Shown: positions 28,439-38,978 of the stretch, in pieces | Layout of the letters: each line of letters opens with the position of its first letter | Numbering within the stretch: the first letter of the stretch is position 1 | From: Chloroflexota bacterium | GTDB lineage: Bacteria; Chloroflexota; Dehalococcoidia; Lucifugimonadales; UBA2985 | Reading direction: 5' to 3' | DNA length: 48,302 bases | Assembly: GCA_027622595.1 (NCBI GenBank) | Contig: JAQBZZ010000007.1 | Coordinates: 1-48,302, forward strand | Position numbers and translations under genes: made by a program | Notes under the pieces: generated by a model | Databases searched by the model: none | What the model saw: the letters and a program-made list of their open reading frames with translations, nothing else | What the model was told of the DNA's origin: nothing

Positions 28439-31400
28439 ATGAGACCCTGGAGGGCCTTTTTACCGGCAACCTGGGTTCTGGTGTTAGCTCTCGTCGCCTG
28501 CCAGACTACGCCTACCCCCACGGTTAGTCCCAGTCCCACGCCAACTCCGACGTCAACTGCCACACCTACGTCAGTACCTACCGCCACCGCCGTTCCCACT
28601 CCTACCCTGACTCCCATTCCCTCGCCAGCGCCGTTGGTAACCCCAACGTCACAGCCAACGCCGACTCCGAGCACACCTGATCCCTTTGATGCAGAGACGG
28701 TTCTAGCATTGAGAAAGACGGTGGTACGGGTCTTTAGCTCGGACAACCAGGGCTCAGGGGTACTGGTGGATGAGAATGGACTGGTGGTTACCAACTGGAC
28801 AGTAATCGGTGATGATCCGTCGGTGCTGGTAGAACTGGCCGACGGGGCCAAGAAGACCGGCATTGTAGTCTGGGTTGACCGTGTGAGCGATTTGGCAGTC
28901 GTAAGCATCTCTGGCCAAGGATATCCCAGCCTCCCAATTGGGGACTCTGGATCGTTGGGGGTCAGTGACGACGTGATCGCGCTAGGTTTCCCCTTTCAAG
29001 GGAGCGTTACTGAAAACGTGGGGAAGATTGAAACTCCTTTGTTCCAGCCATTCATCACGGGTTTGTCCAGTGAGATAGGCTATGTCACCACCGATATGAA
29101 TGTTCTACCTGGAGGTGCGGCAGGTGTTGGAGGCCCTCTGGTGGATGTGGACGGCCGTCTGGTTGGCATCGGCGTAGATGGCTCAGTGTCCGTTTCCGTC
29201 AACCGCCTGGTCGATGTGATATCCACGCTGAGGCAAGGAGAATTTCCCGTCGCGGTCGCAGCCATAGAAGAAGAGATTCTATACTCGGCACTGGGAACAC
29301 TTTTCTCTCAAACGGTCTTGTTTGCTACGGATGAAGAGGGCAATGGTGAGAGACTTCTTCCAAGACAAACGACCTCCAACTCCTGGGTGGAGCGGTCGCC
29401 AGATGGCACCAAACTGGTCTATGCATCTCCCAGAGGTTTGGGGTCTATCTGGGACATTTATGTTGCCAACGCGGATGGCTCAGCGGAAAGTCGCCTCACC
29501 TCTAGCAGCGGGTCAGACCTGTATCCCTCCTGGGGCCCATCGGGTGAGAAGCTGGTCTTCGTGAGCAATAGAGACGGCAACGATGAGATATATAGCATAA
29601 ACGCCGATGGCACTAGCGAGACGCGGCTGACCGATAACGATACCTCGGAATTTGCTCCCCATTTTTCCCCTGATGGGGGCAAAATTGTCTTTATCTCTGA
29701 CCGTGACGGCAACAATGAGATTTACGTCATGGACGCCAATGGGAACAGTGTGGTGCGCTTGACCACTAGTGAGAGCACGGAAGAGTACCCACGATGGTCT
29801 CCCGACGGCCAGCGGATCGTATTCGACTCCGATGTATCTGGTAACCTGGATATTTACGTCATGGACGCCGATGGGAGCAACGTGGTGCGTCTCACCGAGA
29901 ACGTGGAAGGGGAACTATTTGCCGATTGGTCGCCGGATGGGACCAGGATGGTATATGGCACTGCTTTGGGCAACGGCTCCCTGGAGCTTTTCGTGATGAA
30001 TGCGGACGGAAGCGGACAGCGCCAGATAACGGAGAGCGGAGGGGTGAAGCTGTACCCGCGCTGGTCAGGGTCTCCGTCCCTGGATATGCCATCGGTACCC
30101 TCTAACACCTCCATTGCTTTTACCTCTGATCGTGACGGCGATACGGACATATACCGCATGGAAACATCAGGTAACCACGTATATCGACTGACGGATAACC
30201 AAGCGCGGGATGAGACTCCATCCTGGTCTCCCGATGGGAAGCTGATAGCCTTTCAGTCCTTCAGGGACGGCAACGGAGAGATATACGTGATGGAGGCCAG
30301 CGGCCTGGCGCAGCGGAATTTGACTGCCCATACGGCCGAGGATGGACGTCCTGCCTGGTCCCCGGGCGGCACCCTCATCGCCTTTGAGAGCAATCGTGGC
30401 GGCAATGACGAGGTCTACGTGATGAACGCGGATGGCACAGGGACGGTGAATTTGAGCAACAGTTCTGGGAGGGATTTCAATCCCGCCTGGTCGCCAGATG
30501 GCGGTTCCATCGTCTTCACCACCAGTCGCTATGGGTCACTGGAACTGGCGGTGATGGACGCCGATGGTTCCAACGTGAGGCGGTTGACCAGTAACGGAGC
30601 CGTCAGCTTCAGACCCGCCTGGTCTCCCGATGGTCAGACCATCGCCTTCGAGTCCAGTGTCGATGGAGAGTTCGGTATCTATCTCATAGGAGCCGACGGC
30701 ACCGGCCAGGTGAAGCTGGTGGACCTGCCGGGAATACAGCGGGCTCCTGCCTGGGCGCAGGACGGAAGCGCCATTCTCTTTCGTTCAGGCCATCAGGGAA
30801 ACCAGGAACTGTATATGATAAGGCCCGATGGCACAGGCCTGTACCGCCTGACCCGAAACCCGGCCGTGGAAACCGATGGTGCCTGGTCGCCTCTACTGCC
30901 GGTGCGCCTCGGCGTTGTTCGCAACCCGGCCGCGGCCTTTTCATCGGGTGCGACCGGCAACTACGAGATTTTCCTGACCAACGGCGACGGCAGCGTTCAT
31001 GGGCAGTTGACGGATAATCCGGCCTCCGATAGGGACCCATCCTGGTCGCCGGACGGAAGCACCCTGGCCTTTGCTTCCAATCGGGACGAAAACTGGGAGA
31101 TATACACCATTGCCGCCAACGGGACTGCCCTGACACGCCTCACCCAAAATGACACCCTGGAGAGGTCTCCGCGCTGGTCTCCCGATGGACAGATGATCGC
31201 ATTCTGGTCATTTAGGGGTGTTACAGGGGATATTTTCTTGATGGATGCCGATGGCACGGGTGAGGTGAACCTCACCAATAACCCTGGATTGGACTTCAAC
31301 CCCACCTGGTCTCCGGACGGCACCAGTATTGCCTTCCAATCGGAGAGGGACGACAACGGCGAAATATACGTTGTGGATGTGGCCACGGGGGAGCAGACCC

Positions 31401-32560
31401 GCCTCACCGACAACCAGTCCTTCGATGGCTCTCCCTCCTGGTCTCCCGACGGTCAGAAAATACTGTTCCACTCCGATAGGGACGAGAAGGGCAGGGACGG
31501 GAACTTCGAGATATACGTCATGAACGCCGATGGCTCAGGGGTCGAGCGGCTCACGCAGCAGACGGCGAAGGACATGGAGCCATCGTGGTCGGCGGACGGG
31601 GCCACCATCTTCTATGTATCGTGGGTGGATGGCGACGCCGATGTGTTCCGCATGAACCCCGACGGCAGCGGGCAGAGCCCAATGACACGCAGCGTGGCGG
31701 CAGACCTCTCGCCCCAGGCCGCGCCACTGCATACGGCGTTGGAGGGGCAGCCCATAGCCTATCACGCGAGCGATAGCACTGGAGTGGTGCACGTCTGGCG
31801 CATGAACGCGGACGGCACCGGGAAGATTGAGCTTACCACTTCGGCAGCCGACGACGCTTCGCCACAGTGGTCTCCCGACGGCACCAGGATAGTCTTCGAT
31901 ACCCTGCGGGACGGAGACCTGGAAGCCTACGTCATGGATGCCGACGGCACCAATCAGACCAACCTGACCAACAGCCCGGAGACTCAGGACGGGTTCCCTT
32001 CTTGGACTCACGAAGGTGCGCAGATTGTGTTCCAGTCCGACAGGGACAGCGATGACGAGATATTCATCATGAACGCCAACGGAACCACTCAGGTCCAGCT
32101 CACCACTAACACCTCATCGGATACCATTCCACGAGTCTCCCCGGACGGCACCAAGATAATGTTCATTTCAGAGCGGGACGACAATAAGGAAATTTACCTG
32201 ATGAACATGGACGGCTCCAACCAGGTGAACCTGAGCAATACTCTCCGGGATGAGATTTCGGCCAACTGGTCTCCGGACGGCCAGAAAATAGTCTTCTCAT
32301 CGGAGCGGGACGGTCATGCCCAGATATACGAGATGGACGCGGATGGCTCCAACGTGCGGCGTATGACGTTCAACTCGGCGGAGGACTGGTACCCCGCCTA
32401 CTCTTCCGATGCAACCGGCGCTGCAACCGAGATAGTGTTCATGTCAGACAGGGGCGGTACTTTTCAGATATACGCCATGAACGCGGATGGCTCGGACCAG
32501 GTGAGACTCACCGAAGGCAATCTCCACGAAGGCCAGCCAGCGTGGCGGCCGGGCAGCTAG
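28439..32560 (+). CDS. Lipoprotein with degenerate HtrA-like domain and about 24 PD40/TolB-type beta-propeller repeats
   Basis: ATG 28439 with gggagg SD; lipobox LVAC; Thr/Pro linker; [19 protein letters not shown]...SDLAVV...[19 protein letters not shown]; then many [21 protein letters not shown] units. Confidence 0.9.
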   Translation: MRPWRAFLPATWVLVLALVACQTTPTPTVSPSPTPTPTSTATPTSVPTATAVPTPTLTPIPSPAPLVTPTSQPTPTPSTPDPFDAETVLALRKTVVRVFSSDNQGSGVLVDENGLVVTNWTVIGDDPSVLVELADGAKKTGIVVWVDRVSDLAVVSISGQGYPSLPIGDSGSLGVSDDVIALGFPFQGSVTENVGKIETPLFQPFITGLSSEIGYVTTDMNVLPGGAAGVGGPLVDVDGRLVGIGVDGSVSVSVNRLVDVISTLRQGEFPVAVAAIEEEILYSALGTLFSQTVLFATDEEGNGERLLPRQTTSNSWVERSPDGTKLVYASPRGLGSIWDIYVANADGSAESRLTSSSGSDLYPSWGPSGEKLVFVSNRDGNDEIYSINADGTSETRLTDNDTSEFAPHFSPDGGKIVFISDRDGNNEIYVMDANGNSVVRLTTSESTEEYPRWSPDGQRIVFDSDVSGNLDIYVMDADGSNVVRLTENVEGELFADWSPDGTRMVYGTALGNGSLELFVMNADGSGQRQITESGGVKLYPRWSGSPSLDMPSVPSNTSIAFTSDRDGDTDIYRMETSGNHVYRLTDNQARDETPSWSPDGKLIAFQSFRDGNGEIYVMEASGLAQRNLTAHTAEDGRPAWSPGGTLIAFESNRGGNDEVYVMNADGTGTVNLSNSSGRDFNPAWSPDGGSIVFTTSRYGSLELAVMDADGSNVRRLTSNGAVSFRPAWSPDGQTIAFESSVDGEFGIYLIGADGTGQVKLVDLPGIQRAPAWAQDGSAILFRSGHQGNQELYMIRPDGTGLYRLTRNPAVETDGAWSPLLPVRLGVVRNPAAAFSSGATGNYEIFLTNGDGSVHGQLTDNPASDRDPSWSPDGSTLAFASNRDENWEIYTIAANGTALTRLTQNDTLERSPRWSPDGQMIAFWSFRGVTGDIFLMDADGTGEVNLTNNPGLDFNPTWSPDGTSIAFQSERDDNGEIYVVDVATGEQTRLTDNQSFDGSPSWSPDGQKILFHSDRDEKGRDGNFEIYVMNADGSGVERLTQQTAKDMEPSWSADGATIFYVSWVDGDADVFRMNPDGSGQSPMTRSVAADLSPQAAPLHTALEGQPIAYHASDSTGVVHVWRMNADGTGKIELTTSAADDASPQWSPDGTRIVFDTLRDGDLEAYVMDADGTNQTNLTNSPETQDGFPSWTHEGAQIVFQSDRDSDDEIFIMNANGTTQVQLTTNTSSDTIPRVSPDGTKIMFISERDDNKEIYLMNMDGSNQVNLSNTLRDEISANWSPDGQKIVFSSERDGHAQIYEMDADGSNVRRMTFNSAEDWYPAYSSDATGAATEIVFMSDRGGTFQIYAMNADGSDQVRLTEGNLHEGQPAWRPGS

Positions 32561-32582
32561 GCAGGGCGTGCCCTGCACCCAT
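32558..32582 (+). repeat. Stop-codon-linked palindrome, copy 3
   Basis: TAGGCAGGGCGTGCCCTGCACCCAT; TAG is the stop codon of the PD40 lipoprotein. Confidence 0.7.
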
Positions 32583-32592
32583 GAGCACATGC

Positions 32593-32617
32593 GCTGCTCT
32601 ACCTTGTGTAGAGCAGC
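32593..32617. terminator. 10-bp perfect hairpin between convergent genes
   Basis: GCTGCTCTAC CTTGT GTAGAGCAGC; no U-tract. Confidence 0.4.
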
Positions 32618-32675
32618 GGTCTCAACGAAGCGAAGCATCCAATCCAGGGCTATGCGAGTCGCGGGCCACCAGAGG

Positions 32676-33611
32676 TCAGGCTGACATTGGGTGGGAGACG
32701 TGGTGGGTCTCATCGCATCCCTGGGACGACGTCTCCAGTTGAATTGTAACGTGGCTGATATTGAACTCCACCGCGGCCACTTCCCGCAGGTGCTCCAGGA
32801 CATGCTGGCGCTGCTCGAGGGAAGAGGTGCTGGTGGTGACATGAGCGCTGAGGACATCATAACCGCTGGTCAGGGACCAGACGTGCAGGTCGTGGACGCC
32901 GGTCACTCCCTCAAGGTGCTCTAGACGTCCGCACAGACGGTCCAGGTTCAATTGTGATGGAGTGCCCTGCATCAGCACGTGAACCACATCCCACAACAGC
33001 CTCGTGGAGCTGAACAGGACAAGGAGTCCGATAACCGCACCGAAGATGGGGTCGGCCAGTGTCCATCCAAGGGTAATTACCAGGATTCCGCCAACCACCA
33101 CACCTATGGAACCCAGCAGGTCTCCAAGGACGTGGAGATAGGCTCCCCTGACGTTCAGGTTGTGTCCCGCAGAGCGTCGCAGTACCCAAGCGGCTGCGAC
33201 GTTGACGAGGAGGCCTGCAATGCCGACGCTCATCATTATGGGGCCTTGTACCTCTGGTGGATTCTGGAAACGCTGATAGGCCTCGTAGAAAATCCATCCG
33301 GATACTGCCCACAGGAATAGAACGTTGGCCAGGGCTGCCAGCACCTCTGTGCGGTGGAATCCAAATGTCCTTCTGGATGAGGGGGGTCTTCCGGCAACCA
33401 AAATTGCCAGCAGTGCCAGTGCCAGGGCGGCGGCGTCTGTGACCATGTGTGCAGCATCCGCCAGAAGCGCCAGACTGTTTGCTAATATTCCACCTATGAC
33501 CTCTACGAGCATGAACCCTGATATAAGGAACAGGGCAGTCCGCAGGCTTATGGTGCTGTCAGCTCGGCCAGGGCTCAGGGGTCGTTGTCCACCAACTGGC
33601 TGTTTTGTCAT
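32676..33611 (-). CDS. Cation diffusion facilitator family transporter
   Basis: LANSLALLADAAHMVTDAAALALALLA...HVLGDLLGSIGVVVGG...GVTGVHDLHVWSLTSGYDVLSAHV. Confidence 0.93.
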   Translation of the reverse strand: MTKQPVGGQRPLSPGRADSTISLRTALFLISGFMLVEVIGGILANSLALLADAAHMVTDAAALALALLAILVAGRPPSSRRTFGFHRTEVLAALANVLFLWAVSGWIFYEAYQRFQNPPEVQGPIMMSVGIAGLLVNVAAAWVLRRSAGHNLNVRGAYLHVLGDLLGSIGVVVGGILVITLGWTLADPIFGAVIGLLVLFSSTRLLWDVVHVLMQGTPSQLNLDRLCGRLEHLEGVTGVHDLHVWSLTSGYDVLSAHVTTSTSSLEQRQHVLEHLREVAAVEFNISHVTIQLETSSQGCDETHHVSHPMSA

Positions 33612-33619
33612 GACCCTGA

Positions 33620-35290
33620 CTACATCTTTTCGGGGGCTTCCATGCCCATGAGGCGGAGGCACCGTCCAAGGACGATGGACGAGGCCTTGACCAGCTTCAG
33701 ACGGGCCCTGGTGATGGCCTCGTCTCCGGGGGTGCTGGAGACCACCCGGCACTGCTGATAGAACCAGTGGAAGGCCGTGGCCAGTTCCTGTGCGTAGTGG
33801 GGCAGATGGTGCGGTTCCAGAGTAATCGCCATTGACTCAATCAACTCAGGGAGCGCGACCATTCTGCGTATGAGGGCCAGTTCTGCCGGATCGGTGAGAA
33901 GGGATACGTCGCCGCCGCGGTAATCTATCCGGTTCTCCCCGGCCAGGTTCAGGATGCTGGCTATCCTGGCGTGGGCGTACTGGATGTAGTAGACAGGGTT
34001 CTCCGAGGACTCCTTCTTGGCTAGCTCAAGGTCAAAGTCCATCTGGCTGTCGGGAGAGCGGGCCAGGAAGAAGTAACGGCAGGGGTCGGTTCCAACCTCA
34101 TCCAGGAGTTCTTCGAGAGTAATAAAATCCCCGGTGCGCTTGGAGGCCCGCAGCACCTGGTCACCGCTCTTCAGCGTGACAATCTGTGTTATGAGTATGG
34201 TGAGGCGCTGCGGATCGACTCCCAACGCACCCACCGCGGCCTTCATCCGGGAGACGTGGCCCTGGTGGTCGGCGCCCCAAATGTCTACCACCCTGGAGAA
34301 ACCGCGCTCGACAAACTTGTTGTAGTGGTAGGCGACGTCTGCTGCAAAGTATGTGGGAACACCGCTGCCTCTGATAAGGACGTTATCCTTGTCCTCTCCA
34401 AGTGCGGTGGACGCAAACCATGTGGCTTCATCCCGTACCACAAGGTGGTTGCCCTGTCGCAACGCATCCATAGTCTTTTCGTACTGTCCCTCTTCGTAGA
34501 GTGTGTGCTCCTTGAACCACACGTCGAAGCGAATCCGCAATCGTTCCAGGTTGTCCTGGATGCCCTTGAGCATCCTTCCAAGGCCTATCTGCCCCAACTC
34601 CTCCACAGCCTGCGTGGAGGGCATGTTCAGGAAACGCTCACCTTCTTCGGCGGCTATTGCCCTGGCCATGTCCATCATATAGTCGCCCATATACCCGCCC
34701 TCCGGCATCTCCACCTGACGGTCAAAGGCCTGCTGGTAACGGACGTATAGAGAATTGTAAAAGTTCTCCATCTGGTTCCCTGCGTCGTTGAAGTAGTACT
34801 CCCTGGTCACCAGATAGTCGGCGGCGGACAGTATGTTCGCCAGGGCATCTCCCAACACCGCACCGCGGGCGTGGCCCACGTGGATCGGGCCGGTCGGGTT
34901 GACGCTGACAAACTCCACCTGGACGGATTCTCCCTTTCCGAGGGGCACGTTTCCATAGGACTCATCGTCTTCCAGGATGCTCTCGACGCTGGAGGCCAGC
35001 CAGCTGGGTTTGAGCGAGAAGTTGATGAAACCGGGCGCCTCCACCCACACCTTGTCTATGGCATCGTCCGGACGTACCAGGGGGGCCAGCCGTTGGGCGA
35101 TCTCAAGGGGGTTAATTCCCAGCGACCGGGCGAGTTTCAATGGCAGGTTGGTGGCAAAGTCTCCGTGCTCAGCGCTCTGGGGGTGCTCCACCACGATGTC
35201 GGTAGGAGTGCCGCCGGGTAGGATGTCCCGATTCAGGGCTTCCTCCATGGCCTGCTCCAGCAATTCCTTTATCAAATGTCTGACTATCAT
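33620..35290 (-). CDS. argS: Arginyl-tRNA synthetase
   Basis: VEFVSVNPTGPIHVGHARGAVLGDALANIL...DIWGADHQGHVSRMKAAV...LKLVKASSIVLGRCLRLMGMEAPEKM. Confidence 0.96.
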   Translation of the reverse strand: MIVRHLIKELLEQAMEEALNRDILPGGTPTDIVVEHPQSAEHGDFATNLPLKLARSLGINPLEIAQRLAPLVRPDDAIDKVWVEAPGFINFSLKPSWLASSVESILEDDESYGNVPLGKGESVQVEFVSVNPTGPIHVGHARGAVLGDALANILSAADYLVTREYYFNDAGNQMENFYNSLYVRYQQAFDRQVEMPEGGYMGDYMMDMARAIAAEEGERFLNMPSTQAVEELGQIGLGRMLKGIQDNLERLRIRFDVWFKEHTLYEEGQYEKTMDALRQGNHLVVRDEATWFASTALGEDKDNVLIRGSGVPTYFAADVAYHYNKFVERGFSRVVDIWGADHQGHVSRMKAAVGALGVDPQRLTILITQIVTLKSGDQVLRASKRTGDFITLEELLDEVGTDPCRYFFLARSPDSQMDFDLELAKKESSENPVYYIQYAHARIASILNLAGENRIDYRGGDVSLLTDPAELALIRRMVALPELIESMAITLEPHHLPHYAQELATAFHWFYQQCRVVSSTPGDEAITRARLKLVKASSIVLGRCLRLMGMEAPEKM

Positions 35291-35363
35291 GTCAGACTAT
35301 GTTAGCGTCCTCGCGCCTGTTTGACTAGAGGTTGTTCCTGGTGTGTACTTCCTCCAGGGTTTC

Positions 35364-35393
35364 TTGACACTGTTGTGAGGCCCATGATAGATT
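35364..35393 (+). promoter_or_regulatory. Promoter upstream of etfB
   Basis: TTGACA (35364-35369) - 18 nt - TAGATT (35388-35393). Confidence 0.6.
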
Positions 35394-35438
35394 CATCGCG
35401 AATCCCAAGCAAACGGCCGTACTGGCTGACGTGTGTGT

Positions 35439-36239
35439 ATGAAATTCCTTGTCTTCGTGAAACAGATCCCCGACCCAGAAATACCACCGGCGCGATTCAG
35501 GATTGACCCTCAGACCAACACGGTAGTTCCGCCTGTGGGTTCCTCACCGGTCGTGAGCCTGTTGGATGAGTTGGCTGTGGAGGCGGCCCTCCGACTGAAG
35601 GACGAGCATGGTGGCGAGGTAACGGTGGTCACTCTGTGTAACAACCCTGCGATGAATGTGATCAAGAAACCTCTGGCTATGGGGGCAGACGAGTTGGTCC
35701 TGCTTCAAGGCCAGGCATTTGAGGGGGGAGACGCCTTCAGCACAGCGCAGGCCCTGGCGGCCGCGGCTGCGAAAATAGGGGACTACGATCTCATCGTGTG
35801 TGGGACGCAGGCGGGAGATTGGGACAACGGACAGGTGGGGCCGTGCATCGCCGAAGCCCTTGATATTCCGTGTATTACGTCAGTTGGGCACATGGAGATA
35901 GTTGATGGCAAGATAAGGGGAGAGCGCACCATTGGAGATACCACCGAGACCGTGGAGGCACCATTGCCAGCTCTGGTGACTGCAGGCAACAACGTGGGCA
36001 AGGCCCGGTATCCAAAGCTGCGGGACATCATGGCCGCGGGACGGAAGCAGCCGCAGGTGTGGAATGCTCAGGATTTGGGAATAGACCATTCCAGGGTGGG
36101 TGCCGCGGGAGCCTTGACGAAGGTCCGCCGTCTGTATGTGGAGGAGAGCGTCGGTGAGTGTGAGATGATTGAAGGTGAGACACCTGCCGAGGCTGGCGAG
36201 AAGCTGGCCCTCAAGCTCAGAGAGATGCGGATAATCTGA
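35439..36239 (+). CDS. etfB: Electron transfer flavoprotein subunit beta
   Basis: MKFLVFVKQIPDPE...YDLIVCGTQAGDWDNGQVGPCIAEALDIPCITSV. Confidence 0.93.
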   Translation: MKFLVFVKQIPDPEIPPARFRIDPQTNTVVPPVGSSPVVSLLDELAVEAALRLKDEHGGEVTVVTLCNNPAMNVIKKPLAMGADELVLLQGQAFEGGDAFSTAQALAAAAAKIGDYDLIVCGTQAGDWDNGQVGPCIAEALDIPCITSVGHMEIVDGKIRGERTIGDTTETVEAPLPALVTAGNNVGKARYPKLRDIMAAGRKQPQVWNAQDLGIDHSRVGAAGALTKVRRLYVEESVGECEMIEGETPAEAGEKLALKLREMRII

Positions 36240-36302
36240 GGTGATTATCCCTTGAATGTATTTATGTGTTATCCCATGGTCTCTACGCCAACGCCATGAG
36301 AA

Positions 36303-36412
36303 ATGTCATTCCGAATGAAGCGGAGCGGAGTGAGGAATCTAGAGCATATGACTTCTACAAGATGGTGCGCCCAAGATTCCGAGTCCTTCCCAGGAAGGGC
36401 TCGGAATGACAT
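36303..36412. repeat. MITE-like repeat between etfB and etfA
   Basis: 12-bp perfect terminal inverted repeat ATGTCATTCCGA / TCGGAATGACAT, plus nested 14-bp hairpin TTCCGAGTCCTTCC-CA-GGAAGGGCTCGGAA (one G.U). Confidence 0.75.
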
Positions 36413-36485
36413 AACGCGCGCTGGGGATGATGTGAAGTAATCTAATGTGTGTAGTCCCTAATCCTGGAATTTACAGGTAAGAGCT

Positions 36486-37496
36486 ATGGAAAATACAAAA
36501 AACACAAAAAGGATTCTGGTGGTAGGGGAGTTGGCGGACGGGAATGTGGTTGGCATCATCGGCGAGTTGCTTGGAGTGGGTCGCAGGCTGGCCGACGCCC
36601 TTGGCGGCGAGCTTTCGACCGTGTTTTTGGGCAGCAGCATTATAGAGACCGCCAAACAAGCCTTTGCGCAGGGTGCGGATAGTGTCTACGCTGTCGATGA
36701 CACGGTTCTTGAGGACTACCAACCCGAACTCTATGCCAGCGTAATTGAGAAGGTGTGTAAAGACCTGGCCCCAAGCGTGTTGCTTCTCGGAGCTACTCCC
36801 ATTGGGCGCGACCTGGCTCCAAGGCTGTCGTGGAGGTTGAAGAGCGGTCTGGCGTCGGACTGCGTGGAGCTTAGCATCGACCCTGAGACCAGCGCTTTGA
36901 TTGCGACGCGGCCTGTGTACGGTGGCAAGGCTCTGGCCGAGGTGGACTGCGGGACAACACTGCCCGCTATGGCCACCGTGAGGCCGAAGTCCCAGGCGGC
37001 CCTGCCTCCCGATCCAGCGCGGACGGGCGATGTCGTGTTGCTGAATGTGTATGCTGACCCCGCTGTTGCCAAGACCAGGGTGGTCAGCAAAACTACAGCG
37101 GAGGTCAAGGGGATACGGCTGGAAGACGCCCGAATTGTGGTGGGCGGAGGAAGGGGCATGGGAAGCGCCGAGAACTGGAAAGTCCTGGAGGCCCTGGCGG
37201 AGGACCTTGGGGGGGCGGTGGGGGCCACTAGGGGTGCATGCGATGAGGGGTATTGTGATACAGTGTTTCAGCTAGGCATCTCTTCCAAGAGAGTGGCGCC
37301 GGAGTTGTATCTCGCTGTCGGCATCTCCGGTGCGAGTCAACACATGACGGGCGTGTCCTTCTCAAAGCACATCGCCTGCATAAACAGGGACGCCAGTGCC
37401 CCTATTTTCAGTGAGGCTGAATTTGGAGTCGTAGGAAATTGGGAGGATGTTCTTCCTGCTTTTCACAGGAAGGTCAAAGAACTCCTGTCCGGGTAG
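36486..37496 (+). CDS. etfA: Electron transfer flavoprotein subunit alpha
   Basis: VVGGGRGMGSAENWKVLEALAEDLGGAVGATRGACDEGY...ELYLAVGISGASQHMTGVSFSKHIACINRD. Confidence 0.93.
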   Translation: MENTKNTKRILVVGELADGNVVGIIGELLGVGRRLADALGGELSTVFLGSSIIETAKQAFAQGADSVYAVDDTVLEDYQPELYASVIEKVCKDLAPSVLLLGATPIGRDLAPRLSWRLKSGLASDCVELSIDPETSALIATRPVYGGKALAEVDCGTTLPAMATVRPKSQAALPPDPARTGDVVLLNVYADPAVAKTRVVSKTTAEVKGIRLEDARIVVGGGRGMGSAENWKVLEALAEDLGGAVGATRGACDEGYCDTVFQLGISSKRVAPELYLAVGISGASQHMTGVSFSKHIACINRDASAPIFSEAEFGVVGNWEDVLPAFHRKVKELLSG

Positions 37497-37607
37497 CTTC
37501 TTTTGAAATAAGGCTTCGAGGCGGATGTAATCGGGGAGTCAGTCGATGGATGGTGGTCGACAGTTAAGCAATGGTGAGCAAGCATAGCTCGTGAGGTGAC
37601 ATCGAAT

Positions 37608-38045
37608 ATGGACGGCGATTTTCGCATAGACCTGGAAGAAGTGCTCAGGAACATAGACAGTGCGGAGGTCATATCTATCTATTTCCCCCTACTGCGTAAG
37701 ACCATCCTTATTGATACCCGCTTCACTGAGGAAGACCCGCCTATGGTGAAGATTGTGCCAATGGCATCGTCTGTCGATGAGCGAAACCGCGCTCTGAGGA
37801 GATTGCGACCACATTTTCCCAAACCAAAGTCAATTACGGTTGTCCCGTGGCCCAAGTACGTGGAGAGCCTGGTGCAACTTGGAGTCTGGCGGAAAGTGCT
37901 GGAGCGGTTCGTCTACTCCGGACACAAAGAGGCGGTACAGGAGTGCAATCTGGTGCTGGAAGATATGTATGGCCTGGAACTGGACGAGCTTTCCGCGGTA
38001 ATCAAAGGGGACAACTACCATACCATGTGGGCCAGGTCCCGGTAA
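37608..38045 (+). CDS. Conserved-looking hypothetical protein (about 145 aa)
   Basis: ORF with SD tgaggtg before ATG 37608; MDGDFRIDLEEVLRNIDSAEVISIYFPLLRKTILIDTRF. Confidence 0.6.
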   Translation: MDGDFRIDLEEVLRNIDSAEVISIYFPLLRKTILIDTRFTEEDPPMVKIVPMASSVDERNRALRRLRPHFPKPKSITVVPWPKYVESLVQLGVWRKVLERFVYSGHKEAVQECNLVLEDMYGLELDELSAVIKGDNYHTMWARSR

Positions 38046-38063
38046 GTCGTCTATGACATCGCC

Positions 38064-38093
38064 TTGACACTACCTGGCTGGTGTCTATATAAT
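38064..38093 (+). promoter_or_regulatory. Consensus sigma70 promoter for rpsU-yqeY
   Basis: TTGACA (38064-38069) - 18 nt - TATAAT (38088-38093). Confidence 0.8.
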
Positions 38094-38198
38094 CAGCATC
38101 CCAAGAGGGTGTCAACATAGCTGGCATCCCGTAGCTGGTATCCGGGAAAGCAGGCCCTGTTTCTGGGTCTCTTACTTTGCAGAGAAAGGGGTGAGCGT

Positions 38199-38420
38199 TT
38201 GTCCCAGGTGGTCGTGAGAGAGGGCGAGACCTTTGACAGCCTCTTGAGGCGTTTCAACAAGAGGGTGCAGATGGATGGTATCCTTTCGGAAGCGCGGCGG
38301 CGGGCACACTTCGAGAAGCCCAGCGTGCAGCGTAAGAGGAAGGCTGCGGCCAAGCGGCGCAAGAGCACTCGTACTACCAGCACCATAGGTACAGGCCCCG
38401 GCACCAACGCGCGGCGGTAG
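38199..38420 (+). CDS. rpsU: 30S ribosomal protein S21
   Basis: [57 protein letters not shown] start. Confidence 0.93.
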   Translation: MSQVVVREGETFDSLLRRFNKRVQMDGILSEARRRAHFEKPSVQRKRKAAAKRRKSTRTTSTIGTGPGTNARR

Positions 38421-38437
38421 GGGGATACGGTTCTTTT

Positions 38438-38890
38438 ATGGGGTTGAAAGAGCGTCTCGATGAGGACCTGAAGAAGGCCATAAGAGAGCAGGATGTGTTG
38501 CACCGGGCTGTGTTGCGTACAATCCGCTCGGAAGTGCACAACGAAGAGATAGCCACTCAAAAATCCCTTGACGATGACGATGCGATAATCGGCGTCATAT
38601 CCAGGCTGGCAAGGCAACGCCGTGAGAGCATCTACGAGTTCCGCAAGGGGCATCGGGAGGACCTGGTCGAACGAGAGGAAGCGGACCTTGCTGTCCTTCT
38701 GGAGTATCTTCCTCCACAGCTAACCCTGGAGGAGCTCACAGCCTTGGCCCAGGGAATTATTCAAGAGGTGGGAGCGCAGGGGCCTGGGGACAAGGGTAAA
38801 GTGATGGGGAAGCTGATGCCACAGGTAAAGGGAAAGACAGAGGGAGCGTCGGTCAACGAGGTTGTGACCAAGCTTTTGGAATCGCTTTAG
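38438..38890 (+). CDS. GatB/YqeY domain protein
   Basis: LKERLDEDLKKAIREQDVLHRAVLRTIRSEVHNEEIATQ...LPPQLTLEEL...GKVMGKLMPQVKGKTEGASVNEVV. Confidence 0.93.
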   Translation: MGLKERLDEDLKKAIREQDVLHRAVLRTIRSEVHNEEIATQKSLDDDDAIIGVISRLARQRRESIYEFRKGHREDLVEREEADLAVLLEYLPPQLTLEELTALAQGIIQEVGAQGPGDKGKVMGKLMPQVKGKTEGASVNEVVTKLLESL

Positions 38891-38928
38891 AGATTGACCA
38901 TTTTTCATCGGCGGACATGTTGATAGTA

Positions 38929-38963
38929 AGCACCTTATGTAATTTAAGGTGCTCTTCTTTTTC
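38929..38963 (+). terminator. Intrinsic terminator after yqeY
   Basis: AGCACCTTA TGTAATT TAAGGTGCT followed by cttctttttc. Confidence 0.8.
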
Positions 38964-38978
38964 CCAAAGAGGCAGAGA

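Noticed and set aside
29290-32560. CRISPR-like or DNA tandem repeat reading of the PD40 region
   Set aside because: Repeats are protein-level and degenerate at DNA level within one long ORF; no constant repeat/spacer structure.
38949-38978. Upstream start for purQ ([10 protein letters not shown])
   Set aside because: Lies in the intrinsic terminator; the conserved start [10 protein letters not shown] is at 38979.
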